A stretch of DNA of 64,000 nucleotides from Pyxicephalus adspersus. Its lineage: Eukaryota; Chordata; Amphibia; Anura; Pyxicephalidae. The notes beneath the pieces were generated by a model. That model saw nothing but the letters and a program-made list of their open reading frames with translations. It was not told the DNA's origin and ran no database searches. The position numbers and the translations under genes were made by a program. The stretch covers positions 48,328,142-48,392,141 of the forward strand of contig NC_092859.1 of NCBI RefSeq assembly GCF_032062135.1, in the 5' to 3' direction. Below are positions 36,430-48,070 of the stretch, piece by piece. Numbering within the stretch: position 1 is the stretch's first letter; the number at the start of each line of letters is the position of its first letter.

Positions 36430-39400
36430 GATAATGAATATTTCATGGCACCATAATACAGCTTTAGTGCCACCTATCAAAAATAAAATTTTAATAACCT
36501 ATTTTAAATTACCATAAGCAAATCCTTGGATTACATTATGAATGTATTTTTTGCATTGCAGTAAACGTATGGGGGCTGAAACATGGGGATTACTATTAGA
36601 AGAAAAGTCCATTATTTCTGAAAATTCCATTTCCCTAGCTGTTGTACCAACATCCAGTATTTCTGAGTCACTGACACATATCATTATATATTCCATATTG
36701 AAGCTTAAAAAAACATTTTTAAAGTACATTGAGTACATTGCGTTTAACCAATGGAAAAAATTGGTTGGTTCCTTCTAGAGATGAGCAAAAACAAAAACTT
36801 TTGGAGTATAGTCCAATTCATCTTCTTAAACTCCAAGGTGTGTATACAGAAAGTTACACATAAAAAGAGAAGACACATAGTTTTACTACTTTAAGGTGGA
36901 GATATAGATATTGGTACCACACCCTCTTCAGAAAGTGTGTGATTTTTCTCTTCCCAAAGAAAAAAAGAACTTTTTTTCTACCCATGGGACTTTTTAGACT
37001 CCTTCATTTAAAACAAACATATTTCATAAAATTATAATTTAATGAAAACAATTAAAAACAAAATAGCTATGAAAAAAAATTACAATATAATGATATATAA
37101 ATATATACCAATTAATATATAACATCATATTTACCTATATCACAGCCATGGTTTTCAATAAAATATAATTTTTTGACATGTCAATGTGGTAAAAAAATTA
37201 TTCTTCTCTTTGGAAAGAGAAATTCACACACACCATATAGTTACCTACTTTTTAAAAAATAAAATTTGTTTATGTTAATAAAAAGAAATCCATTGGCATC
37301 ACTTTAGCCTGTCAACATGCCAACTCAAGATCCCTTTTTAGAACTATTTGTTTATAATGCTTGCAGGTTTCTTTACACTGACACTTTCATCCACAGAACC
37401 AGTCACTGATTCCAGGCTGGTTATTTTCTTGGAGGGGGGTCAATGTAAACAGCAATAGGCTTCATTGCAATTTAGATCAAACTTGACTTGCAATTGGCCA
37501 TACTTGGTCAAACTTTATATAGTTTTAGTTTTTGGTTTAGGATTACCAAAATGTTTTTAGTCCACTCCCCCTTTCATTTTCTTTTGAAGTCGTGTACACT
37601 GAAAGACAAACTTCCAGCCAAAATGCGACAATGAGAGTTATCATTATAGCATAGCATAAAAATTATATTAAAGGAATGGTTTAGGAGAAAATTATTTGCT
37701 CATCTGTTTCGCATGGAGTGGGAAAGAGCTGGAATTTTTGTCACTTTCTTATCCCCCACTGCATTCCTTTTCCGTTTTCCCTTTAGCTTTGCTAAAATTA
37801 TAAAATTCCCTCAGGCAGCTTAAGCCTCTTTCCCAAATTGTTATATATTTTGTGCTGTCATTGCAAAACAAATTAGTCCAGAAGTCACCGGAAGAAAAAG
37901 TGCAGGCATCTTCCTAGATAATACAGCAAAAAATGCATTGCTTCCTAAAAAAATGTGCCAAACTGCAAATTATTCTACCTTCCTAATTCAGAAAAATGCT
38001 TAACATTTATTAGGACCTCTCAAGCATGGAAACTCATTCAATGCTCAAGTATTAAAGTGGAACTAACGTTGCATTTTCATATTGAGCCATTAAGCATGTC
38101 TTTATTACAGAAAGGGGCCAGTGATGTCCCTTCATGCTTTGAAATATCTTTCCTTAAGGTACTGGGGGCTTTAGCTTCATTCTCATTATTTCTACTGTAT
38201 GCATAGATTTTTATGTTTTCCTTTGTGTTTGTGTGGGTACAGCTGTTTACTTATGAGTCTATTAAACTATGAGTCTGTTTGATTATGTGATAGGTACATT
38301 GACATTGTAAGCCCCTTCATGTGCAGAGAAAAATGTAAATGATCTATGTACTCCATAAGGTCCCACAAAAGTATCAGTACTACAAAATTAAATACAACAA
38401 TAAAATAATTATTCTACAAAAAGTGGTTAGGCTGCATGGGTTTTTCCACTAGCAGTATTTTTAGAAGAAGCAAAAAACCCAAAGCATGTCTTCCTTCTTT
38501 CCAGTCACTGATTCTTAAGGTTGCAACCTTGACAAAACATTTTCTTTTTTAGCATTTTTTTAAAAAAAATCATAAGAGGCAAATCACAAAGTTTACATAA
38601 AAACAATAGGGAGCACTGTCAGCATACCACACAATGTGAAACGAAATGGTATGAGAAGGCTCAAGTTTAAATTCTTGTTTTTTTTTTGAGCTAGCGCTTT
38701 TAAGCTCTACAGATTTATGAAAGGGCAATACTTTAGCACATATGTTATAAAAAATGTTATAAACAATAAAGCAAAAAAAAGTTAACAATAAGTTGTTATT
38801 GCAGTTACATGTACTAGGCAGGCCTATAAAAATCCTCTATTTAGGTGAACTGCTGGAAAGATTCAAAAAGTTTTTTAAGGAAAAAAAAAAACAAAAGTAA
38901 ATGTTTATCATGATCAAAATTAGCCAAGGCACTCTTAAAATCCCACCCGACAAAACATTTTTATTTCACTTCAAGTAGAACTAAAGTCTCACTTTGAAAA
39001 GTATGTGATCAGGCCGTTAGTTATAGCAGATTGGAACAGGTAATGTGCCTGATTACTGTCCAGATGTAAAAGATTCCTGAGCTGCTCATGTGGATACTCT
39101 GGTAAAAAAAAAAAAGGACAGATAAGGATGACAGGGGTAAAGTTTGCACCTTCAAAACAAATCAGGACTGGCAGCTTCCATATTTTTCCATAACATTCTA
39201 ATTTACAAGATGCATTATCACTATTGCTCACTAATTTGTCATTTCTGCAGCTTTAGGTGTTGTTGGCTGGCAAAGAAAATATCAGATAATATTACATTAA
39301 GTTTGCATGTACTATGTGCTATTGGCATAATGTCCATAGACATTTTACTATTTATTATACTTCTCTTTTGACTCTTTATAAACTGTAAATTATGGGACTA

Positions 39401-41102
39401 TGCATTTACCCGACTTTGTTCCCAACAAACTTTGTTCAGACCATAAGTGCTGCATTTCTTTAGAAGGGAAAGAGCACAACTAGTAAATTATAATGAATGA
39501 AATATAATGAAGCTTGAAAGAGATGATGAATAGAGGTAATAAGTCATATCTTGGTTCAAAATGTAAGACTAATAATCCTGCTGTGACTTTGTGACTTCAA
39601 ATATGAACCAGCTATTCTGTAAACGGTATCTGCTTGGCAAGGATAATAATTTTTTGGTGTTTGGTAAGACTTTTGGGAATAGAATCCCAGCATTAAAATG
39701 CTTTGTAGCTCTGATTCAACTTTGTTCAAATCCCTAACTTGGCAATAAATGGCACTGAAATATCATTTTTAGTGCCAAAGCCACTTCCACCCTTCTTTCT
39801 AGACGATGATCACGTTTCAGTAATTTAGCTCCCATAAATAACATGATTTTGTATAGTTAAAAAATAAATAAATGAAAAGTTTTTCTTTTTTCTTTCTTTC
39901 TTTTAATACAACATATGTGGCCGTCTGAACATAAAATACTAAACTAAAACAGTTGAGTAGCTGACATATGAAATGTGATTACATGAAATATGCTTTACTT
40001 TTGTCTAAGAAGTTTGGGGAAATGTGAACAGTAAAAAACAATTCAATTGTAGCTTAAAACAACTTAAAACAAAAATAAATCTGAATACAAAATTTGTACA
40101 CAACTGGTAGGAGAAAATATGAAAAACATCCAATAATACTTTCAGGGAATTAAAAATGACAACTAACCAAAAACAGATGGTAATTTCACTTTACAGATGG
40201 AAATGTTCTTGCTGCTTTTATTTTCCCAGCTGTTATAAACTTTTAATGTATATGCCATATCCTAAATAGGGACATGAAGCTTACTTGTTACAGGTATTGA
40301 GGCTTTGTTCAGTAGTAATACGGAAACTTATTTAACTGCACAATCTGATAAGAAAAGTTGTAATCGTCCTTAAATGACATTTTGAAATTGCACATGAACA
40401 AATGAACCTTGTTCAATACATTTGCTAAAACCATTAAATAGTCTTTAAATGTAATCCACTGCAGCTTGCTGATTCATGGGACTTTCACCTAAATGGTCCA
40501 TTAATTTGTTAGTGACAAACTGATGACTTCAAAGTGCTAATGTGTTTTATACAGTAAAGTAGAAAGCCCCCACAGACACATTGTTACACATTCTGTAAAT
40601 ACTGTTTTTGTAGTCTAATAAAAAGGAAGTTTGCTGACCTACATCTCAACAGGTGGTCGCAGAAATTAAATGATTGTTTCCTTATTCAGCCGATTAAGCT
40701 CAGATCAGGAAACTAGTATGTCAATGGGGACTCTGCAATTGTCCAGGCATTCCCCATTAGAATTAGTTTGTTGGAGTAACTGATCAACCAAATCAGATTT
40801 TCTAATCAGGGTGGATTTTCCCAGCTAAGGATGGCAAAAGACTGCTCCTACTCACTAGGTCTACCACATCATTATTTTTTGGGAATCATTCCAAATGTAT
40901 GAAATGGACAAATGGTTCATATCCTAATGGAAATGATTGTGATAAAAAAAACACCTTTACAAACGGAACTAGAATTTGATTTAAACCTATACCATTCCTT
41001 CTATTTATTTGGTGAATGGGTTTATGTCCAGAAGAAGTTTTATTCTCTTTTCAGAAGACAATAAGGAATCATGGTAAAAATTATCTGTAGGTTATGATAC
41101 TC
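36430..41102. other. Intronic A+T-rich sequence with weak family C fragments
   Basis: GTATTAAAGTGGAACTAACG near 38053 and TTCAAGTAGAACTAAAGTCTC near 38970 look like single ends of family C. The remainder shows nothing I recognise. Confidence 0.35.
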
Positions 41103-41200
41103 ATAGTTACATAGTAAATCAGGTTGAAAAAAAGACATAAGTTTATAAAGTTCAAGCACTAGGGAAATAAACATATCCCAGATGAAACCCTATAGAATAC
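41103..41200 (-). mobile_element. CR1-type LINE 3' fragment
   Basis: CATAGTTACATAGTAAATCA, GGTTGAAAAAAAGACATAAG and CACTAGGGAAATAAACATAT are the reverse complement of the 3' terminus found at 55795-55880. The continuing text to about 41320 may belong to the same element but diverges. Confidence 0.7.
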
Positions 41201-41964
41201 AGTAAATTTGTGTTGTCACTCCTTCTAAACCCTTACAAGACCTTACGTTTTGCAAATGATGCTCAAAATCTGCTTAGATGATTTACTTGATCTATATATA
41301 ACCAACCTTATTTCCTATACCAAGGTTGTCAGGGTTCCTAGCCACAAAAAACTACTTTTTATCTATTAACTGTGCACCTGTTGGCTATTGTCAGTTTATT
41401 TAGGCACTTGTTCTTTTAGACATTAGACAAAATTGTACAAAAAAAAGTACACAAAGACCAAGTGGTAACCAAACTGGATAACATGCACAAAAAAATGTAT
41501 CAATGATAATGAGCCAGTGCAAAATAATGCCTCAGGTACATGTTTTTACACAAGCGGCACCCAGTATAGGTGCTGTAGGCTATCTTGTTTGGCATTCAGA
41601 GATGGTCTTTTGTATACCTCATCCCTTTTGTATGCCCTTCTATCAGCTCACACCAGTATGGCCATTCTCCTCTGTCCCTTGTCACAAACAAGACATTTTG
41701 CCAACTAAGGCACCAGGAACCATGTCAATGTTTGGTTTGAGTTTCAGTGGGTTGTCTTGACAATGTCTAACATGTCTAAATGCATCGATATGCTGCCCTG
41801 AGGGCACTGTTTTTTTACATTAACTGGACTAAATAAATACGGGCAAAAGCCCTAAGGATACCAGGAGACCAGTATTTTATCATCGTCACAAAGTCAAAAA
41901 ACTAACATTATTTGTATATCATTACCATGAATGGAATGGTATTGGAAGATGCATACACACAAAG

Positions 41965-42180
41965 GGCCTGATTTATGAAATCCCTTTAACACTGCAAGAC
42001 AGAGTATCATGGAAAAACCTGGGTGATCCAGCAAACCCAAAATACACTTCCTAAAAATCTTTTTATTAGTTGTAACATTTTCAACTCTGGTCCAGATTTA
42101 TTCCAGGTTTGCTGTATCACCCATGTTCTTCCATGATAGTCTATATTCCCCAGTCTTGGAGAGCTTTAATAAATCAGGCT
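41965..42180. repeat. Palindromic MITE (family B, full-length copy)
   Basis: It starts GGCCTGATTTATGAAATCCC and ends TTGGAGAGCTTTAATAAATCAGGC. Internally CCTGGGTGATCCAGCAAACC pairs with GGTTTGCTGTATCACCCATG. This copy shows both termini, which the copy at 5161-5335 shows less completely. Confidence 0.7.
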
Positions 42181-43027
42181 CAATGCCTGCCACTTTAAGA
42201 TAAAGATAAAGATAAGATAAAGTTAGAATTTAGATCTGCTTTAATTTTAGTTTATATTAGTACTCTATGTGGTTTATGCAGGATTAAAGGGATTATCCGT
42301 GTTTATACCAAATACCTGTCCATGGGTAGAATAAATAAAAAAGTAAAAAATTACATTTAGCTATGCTGACTTTGACAGTCTTTGACCATATGCACACAAA
42401 CAATGTGCAGGGTAATATGTTCATGGTGTTTAGAATAGATATCATAGCCATCCCCAAGGCATTGTCTTCAGAAAAAGGTTATTACAAAATATAGATTTTA
42501 AAGGCATTAATGAAACTGAACAGTGATTAAACCTAAGGGGAACAGCATATTCATTAATTTAATGCTCCATTACGGCTCTATAATATCCGTTCTGTGGAAA
42601 ACAAAGCGATAACATTTACAGTACTGTCATAAATAATCAAATCTGTTACATGGGAAACATAATTCAGTGATAAAACCGTCTGTCCTTTTTCACGGTCTAA
42701 AATAAAGTCAGTATTATCCTTATACACTATTGATTAAAAAATGTAATAACCATATCAGACACTTCTTCAACATAATAAAATGAATTAGGAAAATGTTTAT
42801 TCTTTTTAGTAAGATATTATGGGTCTGATTCAAGATTTACAAACCAATATATGACCTTGCCATTATTTAATATAATTAAAAACTCAAATTTCATAAAGGA
42901 ACCTAGCATAAGATCTATTCTTTTATGGGGGAACAAAGACTGAAAAATGTTTTCTCTTGTCTGCAGTAGACTGATGACATCATCTCAGCCTAGAAAGTCA
43001 CAGTTTTAAGAGCACAAGCACTTCTTT

Positions 43028-43493
43028 TTAAAGCAGAACTAAACTCAAAATAACAAAAACACACTTACCTTTAATCCTGCAGGTCTCCTGGGAGTTTTTT
43101 TCATTTGGGTCCCGCTTCGTCCCTTATACGTCTTCGGCCCAGCACAGGGGAAGGGCTGGGCACCGACATCTTCTTCCAGGTTCTTCTTCCTACCTCACCG
43201 GATCTTGCACTTCGCAGGTGTAAGATCGGATGACTGAGATGGGGAAATTTTTTTTTCATTCATTAAAGAAAGGGCTCCTTCTGTGCATGCCTGAGATCAT
43301 GGCATGTGCAGAAGGAGCAGCCAAGAGCCTTTTGGATGTGTAACATAGGTATCCCGGGAGGCTTTGCACTCCCATTCTATCTTAAACTCTGAGGCGATCG
43401 AAACAGAAAGGGGAGATGCCGCACCCTTTTTTTGCACTTAAAAAATACAATATACTCTTTTGTGTAAAAATTTTGAGTCTAAGTCCGCTTTAA
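43028..43493. mobile_element. TTAA-flanked non-autonomous transposon (family C)
   Basis: TTAAAGCAGAACTAAACTCA and, on the other strand, TTAAAGCGGACTTAGACTCA form about 23-bp inverted ends with TTAA at both borders. The GC-rich interior (AGCACAGGGGAAGGGCTGGG, GATCTTGCACTTCGCAGG) is a relative of 32585-33121. No gene is inside. Confidence 0.75.
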
Positions 43494-43524
43494 ATGTAAT
43501 AGATGGAACTAAAAAAAATAAAAT

Positions 43525-43528
<4 letters not shown>

Positions 43529-43558
<30 letters not shown>
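43529..43558. repeat. (TA)n microsatellite
   Basis: Simple TA dinucleotide tract. Confidence 0.9.
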
Positions 43559-43559
<1 letters not shown>

Positions 43560-43560
<1 letters not shown>

Positions 43561-44639
43561 GTATTGTGAGATACCAGACATTAATGCGCTCAGCCAATCT
43601 GACCCACTGGACCCCTAAAATGGCTAAGACCTTCTCATACCCATAAACGACAGATGGCAGACCAAAACTTTGTTTACTCAAATTCCAAATTGTGTTCTGA
43701 GGTTATTATAGCTCTTGAGTTGGAATAAACTCAGATTGCGACTATCCGGTCCACTTCAATACATCACATCACACATCACACAATTTCAAAACAGCCTTTG
43801 TTTATAATCTTCAGTTATTGTAATTTATATACACAGGTATCTTTTCCTCTGATCCCTAATATAGATTTCCCTTATTTTGAATAAAAGGCTCTGCAGCACC
43901 ATAAAGACTTATCCTATATTTTATTATATGCTTGCATTCATGTTGATGCCTCGATTATGTTCTCTTTAATCCCACTCCTTTATATAATGGTCAATAAATA
44001 ACAAATGTACCGTCAAATTCTGTCATTTTAACCAAATTGTTTGAACCAATTTTTGGGCATTTTTAAGCATGGAGTAACATGTTAACCATTAAATACAATA
44101 AGGTTTTCTATCCCTTGGCAGTAATGTGGTAACAAACACCCTATGCACTACTAGAACATTATGTGTCCTATGTCACAGCATGTACCCTAATAAGTTTATT
44201 CTCTCTGATGTGTCAGACATAGTGAAGGGAGCTGAAAGCAATAAAGTGAAAAGACAATTTTAACTAACTACACATCATTGCTTTCATGCTGGCTTCCAGG
44301 CTGTTGAAACTGATAGGAAGTCTAATCTGCCTTTGGAAAAAAGAAATACTTACTAGAAAAACTTGTAAGAGAATACTTGATGTTCAAAGATGAAAATGAA
44401 ATGCACATTATTATCCTTTTGGTGCTCTAGGGCAGTATCAACTACAAAATGTCCCAGTAGATTTTTCTGCCTGTTTATACAGTACCCTTATAAAACCATT
44501 GGTGTGAAAAATTAGCTTTAATATTTATTTTTGAAACTTTACTAATATTGTAAAAGATAAATTATTCAAAGTCTTATTCATGATTTATCACTCTAGGAAT
44601 AGGGAGTAGAGATGGATGAACATGACTGAATTCACTTTT
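43560..44639. other. Intronic sequence, nothing recognised
   Basis: No gene or repeat end is recognised. Confidence 0.4.
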
Positions 44640-44890
44640 CTCAGGGTCCAGCAACATTATTGAAGTTGGCTAAACCCTTTCGGTTCACAGCATTGTTAGA
44701 AAAAACTAGGTCCAGCAGAGTATCATTTGCTGTACTTGTAGTGCCATTTTCCCAGTCAATGTCAGTTTAGTTAAAATCTCCCATTACTAAAACTATGCTA
44801 GCTTTCGCAGTCCTTTCTATCTGTGCTAATAGTTGATTCTCTATTTGTACCTTAGCACTGGGGGGCCTATAGCAGACTTCAATAATTAAC
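44640..44890 (-). pseudogene. CR1-type endonuclease fragment
   Basis: The minus strand reads IIEVCYRPPSAKVQIENQLL, then IVLVMGDFN, a stop codon, and TDIDWENGTTSTANDTLLDL followed by VFSNNAVNRKG. GDFN is a conserved motif of the apurinic-like endonuclease that nicks the LINE target. Several stops make it non-functional. With the ORF1-like part at 47252-48070 it may be the remains of one CR1 copy separated by later insertions. Confidence 0.8.
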
Positions 44891-46484
44891 TGTATATTAT
44901 GCAGAAGCAAAAATATGACGTACTTATGAAAATAGGATTCCAAACTTAATATTGTATGTAATTCTATTAAGAATTATATCAAATTTGTAATAGTACTCTA
45001 ATGTATCTCATTGGAATATGCTATTTATCATGATCTGACCCTAAACTATGTTTTATAATATAGTGACATCTATTTATCTTTGTTTTGAACTATGGTAATG
45101 CCTTCTTACCATAATTCACCCTATGTTCTGTACCATGTTCATACTTAGTCACAGCCACACACAACACATCACATAAACACTCTATCACGCAGCAATTACA
45201 CCACATTATCTCTCATTACTACATTTTACCTATCCCCTCCCCATCACTTTAAATATCCCTTCCCATTCAGTTACACACTTCATTTCATTTGCATATTTCC
45301 CCTTTTCCCTCCCCAGCTAGCGGGGGACCCAGCATCCACATCTTTGAGACGCTATAATCGCGGATACCTGCATGCCAGGGTCTTCACCTGTTAATCAGAA
45401 GTAATGTTGAGTATTATTAGGCTGCCGCTGACTAACAGCTCCTTGATTAGCTGCTGGCAAGACTGGGGGAAGTGTGGGCAGAGGAAGACTAACACACATT
45501 CAATGCGCATGCGCTGAAATCTCGGGCTATGCCAACACTGTACTCCTTGCTGCTCCCTAAAGGACACAACTCTGCACTGTATTCTCTTTCCTTTACATGG
45601 TACTGGTAAGTTCATTTATACTCTTCCTTTTATTCTAGCACAATTAGCAATTGAGCATGAAGCCTCTTTTTGATCTACCCCTTCTTCAAGAATATACCTG
45701 TGTACCAATATACCATACAATTTGTCCTCTATATTCTTACTATAGTATCTCCTGTGTACTAATTAGGCACACTTAAATATTGGACTTTTTTTCAATGTTT
45801 CCATTTTCTAATTAATATAGCCAATCCACTATATCCTGAATGCAATAATAAGTGTATATACTCTTTCTTTTAACCCCTTGAATACCTACATATTCTATTT
45901 AGATGTATTTGGATCTACACCAATTTGAATATATCTGTCGGTGGTACTGCAAGCAACCCACAGTAAGTTACACTAGTCCTTGAGTTATATACTATGGGAA
46001 TAAGCTCAACTCATACCCCAACTTGACGTAATACATCTAGATACATGCAAAATTAAAATGTCCTATGCATTTTCCCCAGATAATCCTAAATCTAGCGCAG
46101 GCCTGTCAAACTTCTGTTGCTTTTAACCGGAACATTCCATGAGCACACAGTAAGTGAACACCCCTTTTTTTCTCTTCAAACTATTTATCATTCAATACAT
46201 AAACATCTAAATATAATATACAAATACAATACCAAGCAGTGTTGTTACTAAAAAGAATATTTTACCTACAAACCATAAAACAATAATCAATATACTCACC
46301 TAGCACAACATGGTTTATTACAACTTTGGAATTGTTATGTTACGGTATTATACATGTTGCTACTTTGAATTGTTCTTTTTAAAATTGCTATTATACTTGA
46401 TTGCATAGTTTTGCAGTATACCATTGTTTAAAGGCATTGTTATTTTGTCTTATTGTATAGTTTCATATAGCGCTCTCTATGCAT
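44891..46484. other. Unclassified, partly GC-rich sequence between CR1 pieces
   Basis: A C/T-rich section at 45120-45320 leads into a GC-richer section (CTAGCGGGGGACCCAGCATC, GCTATAATCGCGGATACC, AATGCGCATGCGCTGAAATC). It looks like a repeat insertion, but I find no termini or protein motif. Confidence 0.3.
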
Positions 46485-46521
46485 CCCCTGACGAAGCCTA
46501 AACAGCAAAATGCATCGGGTT
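46485..46521 (+). repeat. Conserved bipartite motif CCTGACGAAGCC...AATGCATCGGG
   Basis: CCCCTGACGAAGCCTAAAC followed by AGCAAAATGCATCGGGTTAAG is the second copy of the two-part motif seen at 7335-7370 and 61687-61725, with CpG-type decay in the second half. Confidence 0.5.
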
Positions 46522-46920
46522 AAGAGACACGGTTATTGATCTCACTCTTATACGATTTTGAGTATACTATGTCTAGCTAATTGGTCTGCTATCCCATGTT
46601 ATTGAATGGTAAGGACTCCCCAAATGATTGTACAATGTCTGTACTTTGAGTTGTGACAAATTTTTTTTTATTTTTTGTTGTATTGTCAATACAAACATTT
46701 TTTGTCACAAAAAAACCCCAGTCTTTGTTATCTTTGCTTTCAAATTATGTATATAGGGGGCGACCCCACTGAAACATTGCAAGAGATAGGATTAGAACCA
46801 TTGTATTTTCCTATGTTTGTGTATTATGCAGCCCCATATTACCAAATAAGTTATAATGGCATCCAACTCCCCTGTTTTGTTTGCCAGACCTCTAGCATTG
46901 GTGAACAGGGTCTTTAAACC

Positions 46921-47250
46921 AGTGGTCACCAACCTTTTCGGACCGGTGGACAACTAAATTTACTGGCTTTGGACAGCACATGCCCGGGGAGCTGGGTGTC
47001 ACTCAAAGGGGAAGAAACTTCCCCTTTAGTGATGCAATGATGCCAAAACCCGGCCACTCCCCCATCGCAAGTCGGAGCATGTGATGGGAGAGTGGGCGGG
47101 TTGTGTTCCCTGAGCCTGGGATCCGTATGGGGGACATGGCCTGCGGCTCTGGGTGGTGCGTCTTCCCAGCGGGTTCCTCCTGCTGACTCCACTCGGGGGG
47201 TGCACTAGTCAGACCCGCAGACCGCAGATCACCGGTTGGTGACATCTACT
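46921..47250. mobile_element. hAT-like non-autonomous element inserted in CR1 sequence
   Basis: The left end CAGTGGTCACCAACCTTTTC pairs with the right end CACCGGTTGGTGACATCTAC over the core GTCACCAACC. The interior is GC-rich (about 60 percent) against an A+T-rich background. CR1-derived text lies on both sides (GGTGAACAGGGTCTTTAAAC before, TGTTTGCCGAATCCTTTTG after). The 8-bp duplication is not clean. Confidence 0.6.
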
Positions 47251-47251
47251 T

Positions 47252-48070
47252 TACAGTGTTTGCCGAATCCTTTTGTTTTTCAGTACAATTAGTACTGCAC
47301 ACTCCAATGTTTGTGTGTAACATAGAAAACCTACCAACTATCCCCAAACCATCCTCCACCAGTGACTGACTCCCACTGACCTTTCTACCACCTTATTTAA
47401 CTGTCCCACTCTCTTTGTCCTAGTTTAAATATCCTTCCACCATTCCCTTAAATCTTTACCCTAGCACAGCAGACACTCTTCCATTTAGGTGCAAACAATC
47501 TCTGTCATATAGTTTGTACCCCAATGAAAAGTCAGCCCAGTGCTCGAAGAACCCAAACCCTTCCCTTTACACCAGAATTTAAACCATGTGTTTAAGCTCC
47601 CGCTGCCTTGTGATGTGCCAATATTCCAGAAAATATAACCTTGGAGGTTCATTCCTTCAACTTCGGTTCCAACATGGACCAAGACAGCTGGGTCATGTCC
47701 AGCCCCTCCTAGTGAATTGTCCACTCAACCTCTTACAAAATCTTGGCACCAGGGAAACGGTCCTCCTGATCATAGAATAAAATGATGACAACTAATTGTC
47801 TACGCCTTCCTGCATTGCCTTCCCCACCCCTACTCTGCTCTCCTGGCCATTAGGGGTAGCAGTAACATCTAGGTTTGCCAGCACTGGGTCTGCTACCTGC
47901 ACATGTTCAAATAGCTTTGCAAATTTGTTAGGGTGCTTAAACACAGGGCTGACCTCTCTTTATTGGGAGCCCCTACCACTCCCTCCAACTACAGTAACCC
48001 AGCTACCTACATGTTCACCCTGATTAAGCTCTCAACCCTCCACATCACATCATCATCTGTTAAAGTACAC
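47252..48070 (-). mobile_element. CR1-type LINE, 5' region and ORF1
   Basis: The minus strand matches the plus-strand copy at 54560-54860 (for example ACAAACATTGGAGTGCA, CAGTACTAATTGTACTG). It extends further 5' through an esterase-like ORF1 and an upstream region with GCTACCTGCACATGTTC-type text. Together with 44640-44890 it represents the front half of a CR1 element. Confidence 0.75.
47485..47724 (-). pseudogene. CR1 ORF1 esterase-like domain fragment
   Basis: The reading AVLVHVGTEVEGMNLQGYIF, then LNTWFKFWCKGKGLG, fits the SGNH-hydrolase-like domain found in ORF1 of CR1-type LINEs. HVGT is the recognisable block, and WCKGKG corresponds to the conserved W-C-x(2)-E/G-G-F region. ORF1 proteins bind element RNA. 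The full domain is about 200 residues; only part is open here. The copy at 54560-54700 shows the same domain as WCKREGFGFLEHWDDFSLAY. Confidence 0.7.

Noticed and set aside
41700..41760. ACCATGTCAATG as a possible antisense match to the upstream GABRB2 exon (VSEVNM region)
   Set aside because: The match stops after about 12 bases, and neither the neighbouring residues nor splice sites fit.
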